Shown here piece after piece: positions 20,316 to 29,871 of a DNA stretch of 64,000 bases. Position 1 is the stretch's first letter. The number at the start of each line of letters is the position of its first letter. The notes beneath the pieces were generated by a model. It worked only from the letters and a program-made list of their open reading frames with translations. It was not told the origin of the DNA and ran no database searches. The DNA is from Pseudarcicella hirudinis. GTDB taxonomy: Bacteria; Bacteroidota; Bacteroidia; Cytophagales; Spirosomataceae. Position numbers and translations under genes: made by a program. The stretch is taken from contig NZ_FOXH01000003.1 of assembly GCF_900115665.1 (NCBI RefSeq), positions 62,001 to 126,000 on the forward strand, written 5' to 3'.

Positions 20316-20783
20316 ATGAAAGCAGACAAAACAGTTGATTATCACATTAAATCAGGGTGGCATGCAATCAGCAGAATGTATAATTCGTTTGCCGCACAAT
20401 TTGACATGACTATGGCCATTGGTTATGTGTTATTAAATATTGATAAAAATGGAACACCTGCTACTAAAATTGCCCCGGCGTTAGGCCTGGAACCGAGAAG
20501 CCTGACAAGAATGCTAAAAACACTTGAAGAGAAAAACTGGATTAGAAGAGAAACCGACGATAATGATAAACGTATCGTTAATGTTTTTCTGACAGAAGAA
20601 GGAAAACTTAAAAGAGATCAGGCAAAGAAGGGTGTTATTGTCTTTAATAACCTGGTTTATGAAAAAGTAGGAGAGGAAAAACTCAATATATTTTTCGAAG
20701 TGATGAAAGAAGTAAGTAAGATCGTTGAGACTGAATCTGCTAATTATAAGGCAGATAGCATCAGTGATATGATTACTGAATAG
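20316..20783 (+). CDS. MarR-family transcriptional regulator
   Basis: 156 residues from ATG 20316 (MKADKTVDYHIKSGWHAISRMY). A central winged helix-turn-helix is evident: TKIAPALGLEPRSLTRMLKTLEEKNWIRRE (recognition helix region) and then the wing DDNDKRIVNVFLTEEGK. MarR proteins bind palindromes as dimers and usually repress themselves and a neighbour until a ligand binds. Here palindromes precede both this gene and the next one, an acyl-CoA dehydrogenase, so a fatty-acid or acyl-CoA ligand is a reasonable guess. Confidence 0.9.
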   Translation: MKADKTVDYHIKSGWHAISRMYNSFAAQFDMTMAIGYVLLNIDKNGTPATKIAPALGLEPRSLTRMLKTLEEKNWIRRETDDNDKRIVNVFLTEEGKLKRDQAKKGVIVFNNLVYEKVGEEKLNIFFEVMKEVSKIVETESANYKADSISDMITE

Positions 20784-20821
20784 TTTTTGTTATAAAATAT
20801 CAGATTAAAATTATTTTTAAT

Positions 20822-20881
20822 GTTATGCTTGCATAACATTTTTTTTATTTCTTATATTTACGTAAAATTGGTATGCAAGCA
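20822..20881 (+). promoter_or_regulatory. Operator sites upstream of acyl-CoA dehydrogenase
   Basis: GTTATGCTTGCATAAC at 20822-20837 has perfect 7-bp arms and equals the site before the MarR gene. A weaker copy, TATGCAAGCA, lies at 20872-20881. The TTG inside the first site (20829-20831) is 21 nt from TATATTTA (20853-20860), a plausible -7, so the operator would cover the promoter. Confidence 0.72.
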
Positions 20882-20936
20882 GAATAATATACAATTGCTT
20901 TCAGCAAAACTTATCATCTCAAATCATAATTCAACA

Positions 20937-22736
20937 ATGATACTTACTGACAACAAAGCTTCAATCAAAGGAGGAGAATTCTTAATTAAGGATATTGATG
21001 CTTCTCAAATCTTCATTCCGGAAGAGTTTTCTGAAGAGCAGAAAATGATTGCTCAGACATGTTTGGACTTCGTTAGAACTGAGGTTCATCCACGTTTAGA
21101 TGAGATAGATTATGCAAAAGATACGTCATTAATGGTTTCTTTAATGGACAAGGCTGGTGAGTTAGGTCTTTTAGGAACTTCTATTCCGGAAGAGTATGGC
21201 GGATTTGGTATGAATTTTAATACTTCAATGTTGGTTGCAGAGGCATGTGGACAAGGTCACTCTTTTTCGGTGGCATTATCTGCTCATACTGGTATTGGTA
21301 CACTTCCGATTTTGTATTATGGTAATGATGCACAGAAATCAAAGTACCTTCCAAAACTTGCTACAGGAGAATGGAAAGCGGCTTATTGTTTGACTGAACC
21401 GGATTCCGGATCTGATGCAAATTCCGGAAAAACAAAAGCTGAGTTAACCGCTGATGGTAAACATTATATCATCAATGGGCAGAAAATGTGGATAACCAAT
21501 GGCGGTTTTGCCGATATTTATATCGTTTTTGCTAAAATTGAAAATGATAAAAACCTGACGGCCTTTATTGTAGAAAAAGATTTTGGTGGCATCACCATGA
21601 ATGAAGAAGAGCGTAAGATGGGGATTAAGGGCTCGTCAACACGTCAGATTTTCTTTAATGATTGTAAGGTTCCTGTTGAAAATCTATTGTTTACCAGAGA
21701 AGGCGGATTTAAAATAGCTGTAAATATTCTTAATATTGGTCGGATTAAACTGGCTTCAGCAGTAGTAGGTGCCAGTAAAGGTGTTATTTCACAAACCGTA
21801 AATTATGCCAATGAAAGAAAGCAGTTCGGGGTTTCAATCAATAATTTTGGAGCAATTAAGCATAAACTGGCAGAGATGATTGTGAGAACATATGCTTCTG
21901 AATCTGCGTGCTATCGTGCAGGACAAAATATTGATGATGCTATTGAAGATTTACTGGCAAGTGGTGTTGAAGCATCTCAGGCGAAGTTAAAAGGCGTAGA
22001 GCAGTTTGCAATAGAATGTGCCATTATGAAAGTGCATGGTTCTGAAGTGCTGGATTATGTAGTGGATGAAGGCGTACAGGTTTATGGCGGAATGGGATTT
22101 TCTGCGGAAGCGCCGATGGATCGTGCTTACAGAGATGCCAGAATAAATAGAATTTTTGAGGGAACGAATGAGATTAACAGATTACTTTCAGTAGGGACGA
22201 TTGTGAAAAGAGCTATGAAAGGAGAATTGAATCTGATGCCTGCTGCTATGGCTGTTGGCAAGGAAATTATGTCGATCCCTGATTTCAATACAGAAGAAGA
22301 GGATGGTATTTTCATTGCTGAGAAGAAAGTTATCAAAAATATGAAGAAGGCAATTCTAATGATTGCCGGAGCATCTCTTCAAAAATTCATGGCGAAATTT
22401 GAACAGGAGCAGGAGATTATTATTAACCTGGCAGATATGCTTATCGAAACCTATGTGGCAGAATCCACTATTTTGAGGGTGGAGAAACTGATTACAACCA
22501 GAGGAGAAGAGGCCTGTTCTTTGCAAAAAGATGCTGCTTTGATTTACCTGCACAATGCTGTTGAGAAATTAAATAATGCCGGAAAATCAGCAATTACTTC
22601 ATTTGCAGAAGGTGATGAGTTAAGAGTTATGCTGATGGGATTAAAAAGATTTTCGAAAATTGAGCCATTTAATCTTAAGGACGCAAGAAGAAGAATTACT
22701 CAGGCTGCTATAGAAAAGAATGCTTATGTATTTTAA
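20937..22736 (+). CDS. Acyl-CoA dehydrogenase, long form
   Basis: 599 residues from ATG 20937. Residues about 25-420 form the acyl-CoA dehydrogenase fold: flavin-binding YCLTEPDSGSDANSGKTKA and WITNGGFADIYIVFAK, then GGMGFSAEAPMDRAYRDARI and IFEGTNEINR with the catalytic-base Glu at residue 408. The extra C-terminal region of about 180 residues resembles the membrane/dimer domain of very-long-chain (VLCAD/ACAD9-like) enzymes. Expected role: FAD-dependent first step of fatty acid beta-oxidation. Operator palindromes before the gene point to control by the adjacent MarR protein. Confidence 0.95.
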   Translation: MILTDNKASIKGGEFLIKDIDASQIFIPEEFSEEQKMIAQTCLDFVRTEVHPRLDEIDYAKDTSLMVSLMDKAGELGLLGTSIPEEYGGFGMNFNTSMLVAEACGQGHSFSVALSAHTGIGTLPILYYGNDAQKSKYLPKLATGEWKAAYCLTEPDSGSDANSGKTKAELTADGKHYIINGQKMWITNGGFADIYIVFAKIENDKNLTAFIVEKDFGGITMNEEERKMGIKGSSTRQIFFNDCKVPVENLLFTREGGFKIAVNILNIGRIKLASAVVGASKGVISQTVNYANERKQFGVSINNFGAIKHKLAEMIVRTYASESACYRAGQNIDDAIEDLLASGVEASQAKLKGVEQFAIECAIMKVHGSEVLDYVVDEGVQVYGGMGFSAEAPMDRAYRDARINRIFEGTNEINRLLSVGTIVKRAMKGELNLMPAAMAVGKEIMSIPDFNTEEEDGIFIAEKKVIKNMKKAILMIAGASLQKFMAKFEQEQEIIINLADMLIETYVAESTILRVEKLITTRGEEACSLQKDAALIYLHNAVEKLNNAGKSAITSFAEGDELRVMLMGLKRFSKIEPFNLKDARRRITQAAIEKNAYVF

Positions 22737-22763
22737 TTATAATGTTTTTTGGGTAAATCAACA

Positions 22764-22795
22764 AAAGGAGCAACGACGAATTGCTCCTTTTTTTA
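22764..22795 (+). terminator. Terminator of acyl-CoA dehydrogenase gene
   Basis: Stem AAAGGAGCAA/TTGCTCCTTT (22764-22773 with 22781-22790) and T run. Confidence 0.9.
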
Positions 22796-22874
22796 TGTCA
22801 AAACCAGCATAGTAAAACCTCGGAAAGATGATTGATTGGTGCACCCATATTTCAGGATTGGACAGAAAGGACAT

Positions 22875-22907
22875 AAAAAAACACCTCTAAGAAAGAGGTG
22901 TTTTTTC
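22875..22907 (-). terminator. Terminator of the T9SS cargo gene
   Basis: On the minus strand the hairpin AACACCTCT/AGAGGTGTT flanked by A and T runs lies about 20 nt after the stop codon at 22928. Confidence 0.88.
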
Positions 22908-22927
22908 TATTAAATCGTTGGCTAATA

Positions 22928-25546
22928 TTATCTGTTTAAAATAATTCTTCTTGTTAAGTCGAAACCGTCAGCTTTAAATCTGAACAGGTAATTTCCCACG
23001 GCTAATCCTCTTAGATCCACAAGGAATTTGCCATCAATCAGATTAATTTGACCTGTGTAAACAATTCTTCCAAATAAATCATAGACAGTTAAATCTACGT
23101 TTTTGAAGTCCTGAAGAGATTCAATTGTGATTTGACCATTACTTGGGTTTGGATAAATTGTAAGACCTTTTGAATCCGGATCTTCAACAAATTGCTTCTT
23201 AACAAAATCAGAGAAACAAACTAATTGATTTACCGGAGCAGGTACAGTGAACACAGCTTTACGGCGTGCAGAATATTCACCGTAACGATTCGTTTTAATG
23301 TTTGCCGCTGTAAATGGCAGGATTTCAGTTCCAAATCTCCACTCATAATCGCCGCCATCCGGGAAACCGGTTGCTTTCAATGCGAAAGCGCCGTCAGACT
23401 CGATTTTAGAAGTAGTAGTGATAACTGGATTGGCTTTAATGATAACTGTCAGAATATTTGATTTAGGAGAAATACAACCCAGACCAGAGGTTGATTCTTT
23501 CGCAGTAGCAAAGTAATCTCCGGCAGTTTTAACATTATCTAATACTTTTCCGACATCAGCAGTATTCCATGTTACTTCGTAAGGGCTTGTGGCAACCAAT
23601 TTAACGAAGTTGTCTTTTTTATAGTCGCTGTTATCTTTAGCACAGAAAATCAAAGATCCTTCAGCTGTGATTACAGGAGCATCAGGCAGAGGTAATACTT
23701 TGATTGTAATAGTATCAGAAGCTCCGGAAGTACAGTTTAACGGGTCTGTCAATCTTACAGAGACTCTGGCAGATACTTTTACTGTCAATGTTGCTGTAGT
23801 ATCCCCGGTACTCCATTTGTACTTAGTCGGCGCGTTATTTGCTAAAGAAGAGGATGTTAAAATAACGTTTTTATCAGCACAGAAAGTAGTCGGTCCATTT
23901 GCAGTAATTGTCGGTACTGAAGGCAATTGGAAAACAGTAACTTTTATCACCGCAGAAGTAGCTGAAGAGCACCCGTTAGCATTCTTTACAGTTACAGAAT
24001 AAGAACCATCTTTTGTGATTTTTACTGTTTGTGTTTTCTCACCGTTGCTCCAGATATATTGATCTCCGGCAGTGGAAGTTAAATTTACTACTCCGCCGTC
24101 ACAGAAAGAAAGTTTACCATCAGCTGTAATAACAGGTTTGTCTGGTACAGCATTTACTTTCACATTGATTGGATCAGAAAGAGGTGAAAAACATCCGTCT
24201 GCATCTGCAAGTTTCACTGTATAAGTTCCGCTTGTTTTGATTCCGGTAATTTTCTGGTTGGAACTTCCGTCACTCCAGATATATTTAATGCCCGGGCTTG
24301 AAGTTAAGGTTACACTATCCCCAACACAGATTGTAGCAGAAGGACTAGCCGTAATAATTGGTTTTGCAATTGGCTGACTGACAGAAATTCTGATAGTTGT
24401 CGGAGAATAAACCGTGAAACACTGGCCATCTTTTCTTTTAATACCTAATGTATATCCTCCTGCTTTTGAAATTGTTACCGATGGACCGTCTGTATTAAAA
24501 ACTATATCATCATTTCTCCATAAATAATCATAGTCGCTGTTCGTAACACTTGACTGAAGCAGAGTCGTTTCTCCGTCACAAAGATGTTTTTTGGCATCTG
24601 CACTCATTCCGGCTGTAAAAATATCAGGAATAGCAGGCTGAGCTGCGAAAGGAAGTTCTTTAGCGGTTCTTGTATCACTTTCTACACCATTCAAAGCACA
24701 GGCAGCATAGACAAACGTTCCGGGAGAATAAACTTTTTGAGTATAGGTAGGTCCCGCACGAAGGATATTTCCACCGGTTGGAGAATCATACCAGTAAGTG
24801 GCATCTGTACAAACGTTCGCAGTAAGTAAAGGAGAGCTAAAAGGTTTTGATGGGGTAGCGCAATCTTCTTTTTGAGTTACTACTGAAACATTTGGTGCAT
24901 ATGGAGTTGCCTTAACAAAAATGGTAGTAGTTGCTGCAAGGCTTGAGCATCCGCCAACCTGACAAACGGCTTTATATTTGATTTCGGAATTACTTCTTAC
25001 AATAGGAATAACACTTGTTGTGTATGAAGATCCTGATGAGACCTGATTTCCATTTTGATCATACCATAATACTGTTCCTGTACAACCACCTGCAATAAGG
25101 GTCTTGGTGACACCCGGACCACCGGCAGTAACAGAGTTATTATCGGCAAAAGAAATGGAAGGTTCTGAAACAGCACTTAAGATAGAAATGGCTAATGTTC
25201 CCACAATACTGTTATCCGCTGCGTTTTGTACAGTAAGTGTGCCATCAGCAGCACCTGCACCAAAATATACGGTGATATCGTTTCCTGTAGTCGGAGCGAT
25301 AAGAACATCTGTGGAAGGGGAATATGACCACTTATAGGTTACTCCGGATGTTACAGGAAAGGAATAGTTGATAACAGCTTGTCTGCACACTGAAGATGGT
25401 CCCGTAATACCGGGAGCATTCGTTCTCTCAGTTTTAATTATTTTAGCGTCCCCACGATCATCTGAAAAGTTATCAGCTTTGGACGGGCATGATAATGTCA
25501 GCAGAAGTAAGGAAGCCAATAGGCTTTTGGTAAATGAGGCATTCAT
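22928..25546 (-). CDS. Secreted Ig-like repeat protein with type IX secretion sorting domain
   Basis: 872 residues from ATG 25546 (MNASFTK); a TTG two codons upstream is the longer alternative. Signal peptide about 1-24. The body repeats beta-sandwich modules with the recurrent pattern P-x-I-T-A-x-G...C...V-x-L-T-S...Y-x-W-S-x-G...G-x-Y-x-V-x-V...N-G-C, typical of PKD/Ig-like modules of gliding and adhesion proteins. The last 80 residues (GLTIYPNPSNGQITIES ... NYLFRFKADGFDLTRRIILNR) are a type A C-terminal sorting domain, so the protein is exported through the type IX system and attached to or released from the cell surface. Function otherwise unknown; likely adhesin. Confidence 0.88.
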   Translation of the reverse strand: MNASFTKSLLASLLLLTLSCPSKADNFSDDRGDAKIIKTERTNAPGITGPSSVCRQAVINYSFPVTSGVTYKWSYSPSTDVLIAPTTGNDITVYFGAGAADGTLTVQNAADNSIVGTLAISILSAVSEPSISFADNNSVTAGGPGVTKTLIAGGCTGTVLWYDQNGNQVSSGSSYTTSVIPIVRSNSEIKYKAVCQVGGCSSLAATTTIFVKATPYAPNVSVVTQKEDCATPSKPFSSPLLTANVCTDATYWYDSPTGGNILRAGPTYTQKVYSPGTFVYAACALNGVESDTRTAKELPFAAQPAIPDIFTAGMSADAKKHLCDGETTLLQSSVTNSDYDYLWRNDDIVFNTDGPSVTISKAGGYTLGIKRKDGQCFTVYSPTTIRISVSQPIAKPIITASPSATICVGDSVTLTSSPGIKYIWSDGSSNQKITGIKTSGTYTVKLADADGCFSPLSDPINVKVNAVPDKPVITADGKLSFCDGGVVNLTSTAGDQYIWSNGEKTQTVKITKDGSYSVTVKNANGCSSATSAVIKVTVFQLPSVPTITANGPTTFCADKNVILTSSSLANNAPTKYKWSTGDTTATLTVKVSARVSVRLTDPLNCTSGASDTITIKVLPLPDAPVITAEGSLIFCAKDNSDYKKDNFVKLVATSPYEVTWNTADVGKVLDNVKTAGDYFATAKESTSGLGCISPKSNILTVIIKANPVITTTSKIESDGAFALKATGFPDGGDYEWRFGTEILPFTAANIKTNRYGEYSARRKAVFTVPAPVNQLVCFSDFVKKQFVEDPDSKGLTIYPNPSNGQITIESLQDFKNVDLTVYDLFGRIVYTGQINLIDGKFLVDLRGLAVGNYLFRFKADGFDLTRRIILNR

Positions 25547-25875
25547 AAGCAAGAACGGGTTATAAAATTTTAGCCAAGATTATTAAATAAGGATTTAATT
25601 TGAGTGGTGAAAAAATACGTTTGGACGCTAAATTAATAAGATATATTTAAAACCAAAGAAAATAGTTATTAAACGGCTGAGATTTATAAGAATTTTTTTT
25701 TATTGCTGAAAACATGGTTTTTTTTGACTTTATTTTAGTTTGTATTGAATTATCCCAATCCCTGTTTGTCAATAATAATTATATTTTTTATTCGGCAGAG
25801 TGTATATACGAAAAACAGTTTCTTCTTTGCCGCAAAGCCACATTTACTAAGGTTTGATTTCTGCAAAAGCTGATT
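25547..25875. other. AT-rich intergenic region
   Basis: About 330 bases upstream of the T9SS cargo gene and downstream of the DUF5690 gene (both minus). No gene or convincing promoter recognised. Confidence 0.5.
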
Positions 25876-27126
25876 TTATGTTTTTTCAGTATTTGAAAGT
25901 TTTTGCCTGAAATACCCGAATGAGATTAATAAAAATAAGATAGCAAACCCTGGTATTATATAAGCTAAGTATTTGATAAAACTTAGCCATGAAATCGTCG
26001 CTGTTCCGAAATTTTTATAGAAAAGGACTATAACAGAACCAATATACGCACTGAAATCTGCAATTGATAACAGAAAGCCAATGTTACTTTTCTGACGGGT
26101 TACTGCAATGAGCCGTTCAAAGAGCATACAGTTATAGGGTACATAAGCCATAAAAATTCCTAAACCCATTATAATCATCCAGGAAAAAGAACTGATCATA
26201 TGCTGATTGAATAGATAAGTAACTCCTGCAATAGTCAATACTCCGAATCCGATAAAGATATGATTGATCCAGAATGCCAGTTTATTGTCTTTAAATACAA
26301 ATAAAATTCCCGTAAGAACAGTTATTCCCAGGCCTACCCATGTCTCCGAAACAGTAAAAATACCCGCATTTGTTATATGAAGCTCTTTCCAGATTTCTAC
26401 TGCAAAATTGTCTCTGATATCTCTTAAAATTGTTACAAGAACATATACTGAAATCAGAGCAATCAAACCTAAGGCATGGTTATTAAAGAAGGCTTTCCTG
26501 TCGGCTGCTGACATTGGTTGTCTTAAACTCCTTTCAGCCTGATCTTCTTTGGTAGGAGGAGGAATTTGTTTTAACATCCAGACAGAAAAGAAAAGCAGGG
26601 GAAGAAAAAGCAGACCCGTTAATGCCGGCATCCAGAATTCTGAAATTCCCCAGCCTAACAGTAATTTTCCGACTGACTTTACCGCGCCTGATGCTACAAT
26701 GAAACTGACGCATAATCCTGCTCCAAGAATTTCAGTAATTTGCCGGCCTTCCAGAAAACCGAGCACCAATCCGAAGATCATTCCGAGAGGGAGTCCATTA
26801 AAAAACAGGAAAACAAAATTGTATGGTGCAGGAGTGAGTGCGAATAAGATAAGGGATAACTCTGCCATTCCTATGAATGCCAGAATCATCTTCGCCCGGT
26901 TTTCAGGCTTTACTTCAGAAATCACCTTAATCCCGATGCCTTTCGCTACCCCATAACCCAGCACCTGAGCTATGATAAGGACAATTTTATAATCAATTCC
27001 CCAAAGTATCAGCCCTTCAAATGTTGCAGAGGTAAACGGTTTACGGAAAGCAAACATACAGAAATAGGTAGTAAAAGCTGCGAAAATGCAGTAAGCAGAG
27101 AGTAAGACTTTCGAGTTTTTGAGCAT
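25876..27126 (-). CDS. DUF5690 family multi-pass membrane protein
   Basis: 416 residues with about twelve transmembrane helices and an MFS-like layout: a long cytoplasmic loop (KQIPPPTKEDQAERSLRQPMSAADRKAFF) separates two six-helix halves. The N-terminus YCIFAAFTTYFCMFAFRKPF is characteristic of DUF5690, a transporter-like family largely confined to Bacteroidota and relatives. The substrate is unknown. It is divergent from the acyl-CoA ligase gene. Confidence 0.88.
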   Translation of the reverse strand: MLKNSKVLLSAYCIFAAFTTYFCMFAFRKPFTSATFEGLILWGIDYKIVLIIAQVLGYGVAKGIGIKVISEVKPENRAKMILAFIGMAELSLILFALTPAPYNFVFLFFNGLPLGMIFGLVLGFLEGRQITEILGAGLCVSFIVASGAVKSVGKLLLGWGISEFWMPALTGLLFLPLLFFSVWMLKQIPPPTKEDQAERSLRQPMSAADRKAFFNNHALGLIALISVYVLVTILRDIRDNFAVEIWKELHITNAGIFTVSETWVGLGITVLTGILFVFKDNKLAFWINHIFIGFGVLTIAGVTYLFNQHMISSFSWMIIMGLGIFMAYVPYNCMLFERLIAVTRQKSNIGFLLSIADFSAYIGSVIVLFYKNFGTATISWLSFIKYLAYIIPGFAILFLLISFGYFRQKLSNTEKT

Positions 27127-27200
27127 AAATACAAATTAAGGAGAAAATAATTTTTTGGCAACATCAATCTTTTATCACAACACATTTACTGTAGAATCAT

Positions 27201-27208
27201 TATATTTG
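27201..27208 (+). promoter_or_regulatory. Candidate -7 element for the acyl-CoA ligase gene
   Basis: TATATTTG fits TAnnTTTG, 54 nt before the start codon. No TTG at the right distance, so support is partial. Confidence 0.4.
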
Positions 27209-27261
27209 AATAAACATAATTTATTTGATAAAATTTATAAAATAATCAAGTTTTAAATTTC

Positions 27262-28917
27262 ATGAAAGTTCGTAAAAATCCAAAAGCCAGCGGGAGTTTT
27301 GAATACCCTCTTTTAATTAAGAGCATTCTTGCATATTCCCTGAAACTTGAGCCTTTACGGGAAATCGTTTATCGTGATAAAATCAGACAAAACTATTTCG
27401 ATCTGAACAGGAGAGTTCGTAAGCTGGCCAATGTATTTAAAGAGCTTGGTTTAGATGGCGGACAGACTATAGCAGTACTTGATTATGATTCACACCGGTA
27501 TTTAGAATGCTTTTTTGCTGTTCCCATGACGGGGAATGTACTTCATACGATTAACTGGCGACTTTCTCCTGCTCAGATTTTATACACGATTAATCATGCG
27601 GAGGATATTATTATTATCTGCCATTCTGACTTTATGCCATTACTGGAGTCTTTAAGTAAAGAAATGACAACAGTTAGAAGTATTATCATTTGTTCAGATG
27701 AATCGACATACCCTGAATCAAATCAGCTCCCTGTATCGGGAGAATATGAAAACTTACTTGATAAAGCTTCTGATGACTATGATTTCGAAGATTTCGACGA
27801 AAATGCAGTAGCTACAACTTTTTATACCACCGGAACGACAGGAAACCCTAAAGGTGTTTTTTTCACACACCGGCAGCTGGTTCTTCATACTTTATCGGTT
27901 GCATTCACCTTTGGAATAATAGATAAAGCATGTGATTTTAAAAGTACAGATGTTTACATGCCTCTTACACCGATGTTTCATGTGCATGCCTGGGGATTTC
28001 CATATGTGGCGACAATGTGCGGTGCCAAGCAGGTTTATATCGGTAAGTTTGAGCCTGACATGGTTTTGAAGTGTTTTCAACAGGAAAAACCCACTTTTTC
28101 ACATTGTGTACCTACTATTTTGCAAATGCTCGTTTCGCACCCGGGTGCACAGGGAATAGACCTGTCTCATTGGAAAGTGGTAATCGGGGGATCTGCCTTA
28201 CCAAAATCTCTGGCAAAAGCAGCACTTTTAAAAGGTATAGATGTAATAACAGGATACGGTTTGTCAGAAACCTGTCCGATTTTATCGACAGCTTATCTTA
28301 ATCCTCAGGAAAAGATTTCGGAAGATCTCGACTTTCAGGTTGAAAAAAGAACACTTGCCGGAATTCCTTCCGCATTTGTTGAACTAAAACTGTTAGATGA
28401 AAATGATGATACCATAGAAAATGATGGAGAATCTGTGGGAGAAATCTTAGCGAGAGCTCCCTGGTTAACGCAAGGTTATTTTAAGGAACCTGAAAAATCA
28501 GAAGAACTTTGGCGAAATGGCTGGTTGCATACCGGAGATGTGGCAAGTGTCAGTAAAAAAGGGTTTCTGAAAATCTCAGACAGAATTAAGGATATAATTA
28601 AGACAGGAGGAGAGTGGGTTAGTTCTATAGACCTTGAAAATATGATTAGCCAGCATGAATCTGTTCAGGAAGTGGCCGTAGTCGGAATACCCGATGCAAA
28701 GTGGGGAGAAAGACCGCACGCCATGATTGTTTTAAAAGCAGGTTTTGTTTTAAGTAAAAAGGAAATACAGGATTTCATGAAGCGATATGTTGAAAATGGA
28801 AACATTACGCAGTGGACTATCCCGGAATCTATTAATTTTGCAGAAACTATTCCCAAAACATCAGTAGGTAAGATTGATAAGAAGAAGATTAGAGCCTCAC
28901 TTATTGAGAATAGCTGA
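27262..28917 (+). CDS. Fatty-acid--CoA ligase (AMP-forming)
   Basis: 551 residues of the ANL adenylating superfamily. The P-loop [19 protein letters not shown] (about 195-213), [12 protein letters not shown] (A5), [34 protein letters not shown] (A7-A8 hinge) and the C-terminal catalytic lysine region [14 protein letters not shown] are all intact. The N-terminus [20 protein letters not shown] is that of medium/long-chain acyl-CoA synthetases. It activates fatty acids for beta-oxidation; the acyl-CoA dehydrogenase lies 4.5 kb upstream. Exact chain length cannot be read from the sequence. Confidence 0.92.
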   Translation: MKVRKNPKASGSFEYPLLIKSILAYSLKLEPLREIVYRDKIRQNYFDLNRRVRKLANVFKELGLDGGQTIAVLDYDSHRYLECFFAVPMTGNVLHTINWRLSPAQILYTINHAEDIIIICHSDFMPLLESLSKEMTTVRSIIICSDESTYPESNQLPVSGEYENLLDKASDDYDFEDFDENAVATTFYTTGTTGNPKGVFFTHRQLVLHTLSVAFTFGIIDKACDFKSTDVYMPLTPMFHVHAWGFPYVATMCGAKQVYIGKFEPDMVLKCFQQEKPTFSHCVPTILQMLVSHPGAQGIDLSHWKVVIGGSALPKSLAKAALLKGIDVITGYGLSETCPILSTAYLNPQEKISEDLDFQVEKRTLAGIPSAFVELKLLDENDDTIENDGESVGEILARAPWLTQGYFKEPEKSEELWRNGWLHTGDVASVSKKGFLKISDRIKDIIKTGGEWVSSIDLENMISQHESVQEVAVVGIPDAKWGERPHAMIVLKAGFVLSKKEIQDFMKRYVENGNITQWTIPESINFAETIPKTSVGKIDKKKIRASLIENS

Positions 28918-28965
28918 TCATCAATGTGATTTTTCTAAAACGATTTTATATAAATGCTTGATTAC

Positions 28966-29000
28966 AAAAACCTTATTGGGATTCCCGATAAGGTTTTTTG
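28966..29000 (+). terminator. Terminator of acyl-CoA ligase gene
   Basis: Near-perfect stem AAAAACCTTATTGGG / CCCGATAAGGTTTTT (28966-28980 with 28984-28998) and T run. Confidence 0.9.
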
Positions 29001-29198
29001 TTTTACATTTTATTTGATGGTTGAAATCAGGTAATTATTCCGGTTTTTAACGAAAAATGGTATGCTGCTGTTCTGAGAAGAGTATGTAATTTCCTTTACA
29101 AATTGTATTAATTTCGTACAGACAAAATAGCTGAATTTACCATTGAAGGTGGTTGCATTTTTGGAGTAAGTATATCAGATTTAAACATTGAATTGAAT

Positions 29199-29792
29199 AT
29201 GTCAGATTCTCAGAATAAATTATTCCCTGTTTTCCTGAAACTGGAAGACCTTGATGTGCTTGTAGTAGGAGGAGGAAATGTAGGACTTGAAAAGCTTTCA
29301 GCTTTATTAATTAATAGTCCGGAAGCAAGAATTGTATTGGTTGCCAGTGAAATCAAAGAGGAATTAAAAGCATTCGTTCTGAATTTTCCTCAGGTCGTAC
29401 TAAAAGAGAGAGCATTCAGTTATAATGACCTGGATGAGAAGGACCTTGTAATCCTGGCTACTGATAATTCAGAACTTCATGCAGATATTAAAAAGGTAAC
29501 CAAAGAAAGGCGAATTTTATGTAATGTTGCTGATACCCCTCATTTATGTGATTTTTATCTGGGTTCTATTGTTCAGAAAGGCGATTTGAAAATAGCTATT
29601 TCAACCAATGGTAAATCTCCGACGATGGCTAAAAGAATGAGGGAGTTTTTAGATGATATTATTCCTGATAATATTCAGGAATTGTTGGATAATCTCCGGG
29701 AAATACGGAAGTCCATAAAAGGCGATTTTCAGGAAAAGATAAAAGTTTTGAATGAAATAACAGCTTCTATGATTGCCGGGAAAAGAGAATGA
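29199..29792 (+). CDS. Precorrin-2 dehydrogenase / ferrochelatase domain (siroheme synthesis)
   Basis: 197 residues from ATG 29199 (MSDSQNKLFPVFLKL). An N-terminal Rossmann fold with VVGGGNVGLEK binds NAD; the central CNVADTPHLCDFYLGSIVQKGDLKIAISTNGKSPTMAKRMREFLD is the conserved bifunctional dehydrogenase/chelatase segment of Met8p and of the N-terminal half of CysG. It oxidises precorrin-2 and inserts iron to form siroheme, needed by sulfite and nitrite reductases. The methyltransferase half of CysG is absent, as usual for stand-alone enzymes; no siroheme partner gene is adjacent. Confidence 0.92.
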   Translation: MSDSQNKLFPVFLKLEDLDVLVVGGGNVGLEKLSALLINSPEARIVLVASEIKEELKAFVLNFPQVVLKERAFSYNDLDEKDLVILATDNSELHADIKKVTKERRILCNVADTPHLCDFYLGSIVQKGDLKIAISTNGKSPTMAKRMREFLDDIIPDNIQELLDNLREIRKSIKGDFQEKIKVLNEITASMIAGKRE

Positions 29793-29807
29793 AAGAGGCA
29801 TTAAAAA

Positions 29808-29848
29808 GAGGTATTTCTGAATTTCAACCGGAAATACCCCTTTTTTTA
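29808..29848. terminator. Terminator between convergent genes
   Basis: Stem GGTATTTC/GAAATACC (29810-29817 with 29831-29838) flanked by A-rich and T-rich runs on either side, so it can serve both the siroheme gene and the pirin gene. Confidence 0.8.
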
Positions 29849-29871
29849 GTGGAACCAGCATTGAAATGTTC

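Noticed and set aside
22928-25546. Possible tandem DNA repeats inside the T9SS cargo gene
   Set aside because: The repetition is at the protein-module level with diverged codons, normal for Ig/PKD-type adhesins.
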